This document shows, piece after piece, positions 59,048-64,000 of a stretch of 64,000 nucleotides of DNA. How positions within the stretch are numbered: the stretch's first letter is position 1; each line of letters begins with the position of its first letter. The notes under the pieces were generated by a model. The model was not told where the DNA came from. It did not search any database and saw only the letters and a list, made by a program, of their open reading frames with translations. A program made the translations under genes and the position numbers. This DNA comes from Callaeas wilsoni (taxonomy: Eukaryota > Chordata > Aves > Passeriformes > Callaeidae), in contig VWPU01003031.1 in assembly GCA_013398955.1 (NCBI GenBank), positions 62,001 through 126,000 of the forward strand, in the 5' to 3' direction.

Positions 59048-62000
59048 TGATGCTTGATGTATTTTAAAATGTTGAAAGTTCTTGCTACGTGGACAAGCCC
59101 AGTGCTCATTCAGGCCTACTTACAAACCCGACTCTCTGTCGACCTCACCTTGTTACACCCCCAGCAGTGAAGTCCCAGGTCACCAAGTGACAAATCAGGT
59201 GTTTATCTTTGGCTGTCCCTGCTTAAATTGCTGCTGTACCAACCAAGAGGGCGGCCACCACACACTGTTCACAGGAGGCTGATTGAATGTATTAACATAG
59301 TCCTTGGGATAATGATCGTACAATAAACATGACATCACCTCATTAACGTGATCACTTTCATCCTAAGTGTGGTACCTATTATTGGTTTTCCTTGAAGAAT
59401 AGAAAGCATAGTGTGTTTGGAAATACAGCTGAAACATGTCTACTTCTGCTCTTTTCTAGATGTTTCTTTACTGACTAGAAGATTTTCTGAGGAAAAGGTG
59501 GTTCGAATTGTTTTTATTCAGAAGTGGCACTGAGGAAGTAATAGAATTTAATGAAATATTTGACATATTCTGATGATTTTTCATATTTTCTTCATTCATC
59601 TCTGTATTTAATCTATACAGTCATATACAATCTGCATACTTGAGTGTCTGTGTTATGATTGAAAGATTTTGTGTGTGTGAACCAGTCACAAATCAATCAT
59701 GCATCCAAGTCAGTCTTATAATTATAATTATTACAATGAGTAATTAGATGGGGTTTTTTTCATTTAGATTTTGCGTATGAACAGTACACTTCTATAATTT
59801 GCTATTCATGTTGTGTAGTATTCATCTAAGTCATGTGGTGAAATATTGCTCATTAATTTGACAACTGAACCACTATTATTAAAGAGAGGAATGAGAACAT
59901 GGATAGTAAGCTAGCTACACGCAAAATGTCGGATATACTAAAATTTAATCTAAAATTTGTGTTAGTCTTTGAAATTCAGAGGTATCTGAGAATTTTTCAG
60001 AGAGACGTAGACAGTAATTAGCAGAATCCTAAAGAATTTTGATTAATTGTTTGGGATTTTTTTTTTTATTATTATTTTAAGGAGTTCCTGAAAGTAATCT
60101 TCAAAATCCACTCACTTAGAATTTTAAATGATTTATTTACCAAAAGCCAAGAGCTGTCATGTATTTGAGTAAAAAATACAGTATTCTCAACACTTCAGAA
60201 ATGCAACTCACTTATTTTATCATCTGAGTTGTGTCTGTGTGTTAGAAGCCTGTATTTCATGGGAGGCAAGCAGTACATGTTTCTGAAGTCACGTAAGGGT
60301 GGCTCCTAAAGAGGTTCAGGTATTGCTTCAGTGTGACATCCTCCACTTCATTCCCAGCATTCTCAAGCCTTGGAGTCATGCCCACAGAACTTCCGTGTCA
60401 CCAAGTGCGTAAAGAGAGTGTCCTCACACTCTGTCTGTGGTACAACAGCACCAGTGCTCACAGACCTGGTCTGCTCTTTTGAAGCTGGGAAACGTGACTG
60501 TCACACCTGCCACCTGCTCTCCAGCCCCCATTCCATGTCTCCAGTTCCCACCGTACATTCAGGTGCAGGAAAACACCAAAGAAATTTGGAAATTGTAATC
60601 CCCAACTTAAATGAAATTAGTCCAGCGCCTTTATTCAAAAGCAAGAATGAATCTCCCACTGTTTGATCTATTTTATTCAAGAATGAAGTATTGTGTTATT
60701 TTTCACACTAAGCCACCTCTTCTTTTATTCCAGACACTGCTCTTTCCCTGCCTGATAATTGGAATTTCCTCTTAAAGACACTGAGATCACCTTATAGAAG
60801 TAAGGTTTACCTTTTGACAAACATAACTGGGGAGAGAAGCTTTAGATGGAGTGAAATGTATTTCTTCTTTTGCTTTATTGCAGGAGTTATTTGTAGCTAT
60901 ACACAGTTGTTCTATCAATACTGCTGATGGTAAAGTGCAAAGAAAATGAAACCAATGAAAATCTTCTTGAAGGATCTAAATTTCAAAGGGACAACATAAA
61001 ACAAATCTCAGCTTAACTTTTCTACACAAAACCAGACCCAGCAATACACATCTTTAAATATCTTGTTAGTGTTTGTAATACATGTAAGTATTTTCAGGTC
61101 CTAATTTTCATCTCATTTCCTTCTTCTTTCCAAATAACACTTCAGTGACATATACAAAAGAACACAAAGGTCTCAAGACACACTTGTATAAAGAGTTTCA
61201 CAGTTCACTGATCCCTAAGAAAAGAAGCTCTCAATGTTTTTTCAAAGAAATTTCAGAGAACTTTTTTTTATTTAAAATGTGTATTAAGTTTGCTCTAACA
61301 AGGGTCAGAATAAGATACTTCCTCATAAAATTGGAAATAAAATTCATAAAGGAAGGAAACAGTAAAAGATATTTGCAAGGTCCTCCTGGAAACTGATCAA
61401 GTTCTTTCTGGAAAGTGATCCAGTTCTTGTCAAGTTTCATACATTTTCTTCCCTTCTCAGGGTCTGGATTGAGAGGTGATACAGGCTTCCTCTGAATATT
61501 CCTTCTGAAAACTGATCCCCCATCTGCAGGAAAAGACCTGACCTCTTACCTCTGCTTTTACTGACAAAAAATATGCAATTCAAACACATCATTCAGATAG
61601 TAAGTGGTATTGCAATGATTTCCTGATATTTAATTGAATGTTTTCGACACATGCCCATATTGGATGTAGTATTCTGCAAACCTGCCTAAAACAAGGATGT
61701 TTTTGAAGGAAAAGCTCTTGGCTGATATTCATATTGCGGTGTAATTCAGTGTGAGATTTAGCACCACTGAAAGGCTATTTGCAAAGTCAGACCTGATGAA
61801 CTGTGATTTCCTACTCTTACAGAATTTCTGGCACAGACGGTGACTACATCTCAGCACTCCATGGATCCTACACTTGAGGAAACAGTACTCTTAAATATTA
61901 TCAACATTAGAGTAAATATATTGCACTCATTACTTTGAAGAAATATAAGCCTCATGATTTAAAAAATGGAATTTAGTATTATATTGTTAATCTGGATAAA

Positions 62001-63114
62001 ATGCTTTTAAATACTAGTAATTTTAGACAACACAGAAATCCTTGAAAAAAGAACACTGGTTCCCTAATTTCTTGAAGTAGCCTAAAGACTCACCTTTTCT
62101 CTCATCAACTGCATCTATTTTGGAGCTAAATATTTGCTTTTGTGCTGCCAAGAGTCACATAAATATAGTTCATCACCTAACCCACATTAAAGACTTGCAA
62201 GGTGCCTAAAAATCTTTATTAGAGTCTACTTAATAATCTAATGATTAAAACTTGTATAACAGACAGTGTTAAACTAAGTTCAAAACCTTGCTTTTTCAAA
62301 AAAGTTTTGCCCTCCTCTCTTCCATATTTCAGAAAAGTCTTGTACAATAGGCTGAGAGGGCTTTCTGGTGAAAGACAAAGGTCTGCTATATAGCTGTTAT
62401 ATAAATTTGGAAATCATTGCAACAAGGTACTCTATATTCTGGTGGCCAGGGAACACTTTTGGTTTTATCACCATATAAAAGGTTGTTTCTAAGCCGTGAA
62501 GCCTGGGAAAAGCCCATGTGCAGCCATCTCATATGTTAAGGAAAGCTTCTTAAATCACCAAACCAATTCAAGGTAAATTTAATTTCTCATCTGCACAAAA
62601 TACTGAATGAGGAAAAAGATATAGGATTGAACAAACAGTCAAAAAAAAATCACATGTATTTCCTTGTACTTTCCATTTTATCCTGTACTGAAAGTTCTTA
62701 TTTTTTAACTTTTTTTTTTCTTATTACCACGCAACATGTTATTTTGGCAGATGAGCCCTTGTGTCATAAAAATACAAAACTCTTACAAGGTAAAATATAC
62801 TTCTTTTCTGAGAGTCTTGTAAGATTTCTGCACCAAGTTTGAAATTACCATGCAATGTTTCAAGGAAAATTTCGTGAAAGATCAAAATATTCCAATTTGT
62901 TGGCTGAAATATTGTTACCTAGAATAAACAACCAAACAAACAAGCAAAAAATTCTCCTTGATACTTTCACAAAACTAGCCTTAATTGTCAATTAACTTCA
63001 AATAAATCAATAAATAATTGCACATAAATGTATTTAAATCCCCTAGAAGACTGCAACGGGATTTAAGTATATGCCAATTTTAGGATTAAATGTGTAAAAT
63101 CATTAAAGGGCACA
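59048..63114. other. Long unrecognised AT-rich stretch
   Basis: Nothing gene-like or repeat-like is recognised over 4 kb. A 98-codon plus frame (60370-60666) is the longest and has no known domain. Confidence 0.45.
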
Positions 63115-63184
63115 GATATATATATATGTATATAGTATGTATATATATGTATGTATGTATATATATATATGTATGTATATATGT
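63115..63184. repeat. TATATG/TATG microsatellite
   Basis: Alternating purine-pyrimidine TA and TATG units over about 70 bp, a typical AT-rich compound microsatellite. Confidence 0.95.
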
Positions 63185-64000
63185 TTGCTTAACCTTAAGC
63201 ATCTCCAATCTAAATTAAGTTAGTTGTGTAAGAAACTTGAGTAGACATTTGAGAGTGATTTAAGAAATGATTCAGATTACTTTCCTTAAAGACACAGCTT
63301 TGAAGGTGATAAAATGCTCCATGGGAGGCAGGAAAAGATGTAAGACTGTGAACATTGAGAATGACCCCAGCTTTAGGATGTTTAAAGTTAGGTCCACCCT
63401 CATTTATTTCATTCAGCACCTGAATGCTCTTTATATTTATGCCATCCAAAAAGAAAGGAAAAAAAAAAAAGTTGAATCATGTGCATAAACACCTTTTTTA
63501 GGAGAGTAATCAAGAGCCTAACTGTGCAAGATTTAGAGCTATTGACCTGTATAGTCTCCACCAAGTCCAAACTCAGAGTCTTTCAAGATTTAGCCACCAT
63601 ATTGTTTGAATTATTCACTTTTTAAATTCACTTTGTTAAAAAATCATTAAAGTCCCAGATAGACACAGATTGTTCTTTGTTATTGCTTTTATATGGAGAT
63701 CTTGGTTGTTTATTTTCTTTTTAACCAATGGATTTCTTTACTTTTTTGGGAAAAGAGCTGAAGTTATTTACTTTTTTTTCTCCCCTCTCTTTTTTTTTAT
63801 CCTTAAACACACAGGTTGAAAAATGCATCAGAAAACATAAGCCAGAGGAAAAAGAGGAAATAGCCTCTTGTTCTTTCTTAGGAGTGGGAAGAGGAGGGCA
63901 ATAAGAACTGATCAAGAATCTAATAAATCACAGCAGATTAACAGCTCTCTGCATTTTTGGGCACATTATATATATTTATATTCCTTCTTTACAGCCATAA
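63185..64000. other. Unrecognised AT-rich sequence
   Basis: No gene or repeat family is seen; A- and T-rich runs lie near 63460-63471 and 63770-63800. Confidence 0.45.

Noticed and set aside
58804..59109. Lys/Glu-rich minus-strand frame
   Set aside because: It is a translation of the CT-rich simple repeat.

Overview
This window reads as noncoding nuclear DNA from a bird, most likely a neoavian such as a passerine. The evidence is the repeat content: several CR1 LINE pieces with the avian 3' end (the ATTCTATG-type terminus), solo LTRs of avian-type endogenous retroviruses, and older L3/CR1-like relics of the kind shared with other reptiles. The background is AT-rich. I found no convincing protein-coding gene, no tRNA or rRNA gene, no CRISPR array and no complete provirus. 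The longest open frames (219 and 182 codons) lie inside GC-rich LTRs and are not genes.

Layout. 1-4.5 kb: a frameshifted CR1 reverse-transcriptase fragment (about 700-1000), then unrecognised sequence. 4.5-5.4 kb: a 925-bp solo LTR (called D here) with a perfect 5-bp target-site duplication. 5.7-5.9 kb: CR1 3' end. 6-14 kb: mostly unrecognised. 14.2-14.8 kb: solo LTR A with a CRE and a TATA box. 15.2-15.5 kb: a 50-T run next to an ancient L3/CR1-like relic. 17.2-18.35 kb: two CR1 3' pieces head to tail, joined by a CTATT array. 22.3-22.9 kb: a second, older LTR A. 24.4 kb: another ancient relic. 28.4-28.6 kb: an orphan CpG-rich patch. 29.7-30.8 kb: LTR B, minus strand. 36.6-36.8 kb: CR1. 38.8-40.8 kb: LTR C (minus) then LTR B (plus), the latter carrying five exact telomere repeats. 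47.4 kb and 50.1 kb: CR1 pieces. 50.6-50.9 kb: a polypyrimidine minisatellite with a perfect 27-bp higher-order period. 52.4-53.0 kb: a 600-bp CR1. 54.7-56.7 kb: LTR C then LTR B again. 58.9-59.05 kb: a CT-rich array. 63.1 kb: a TATATG-type array.

The biology visible here is retroelement turnover. Seven solo LTRs fall into three groups: A, B, and C/D, where C and D share both termini. Five show 5-bp duplications of the target. These supply promoter, CRE and polyadenylation signals to an otherwise gene-poor stretch. LTR letters A-D are labels for this window only. Family identification rests on my memory of avian repeats and was not checked against a library.
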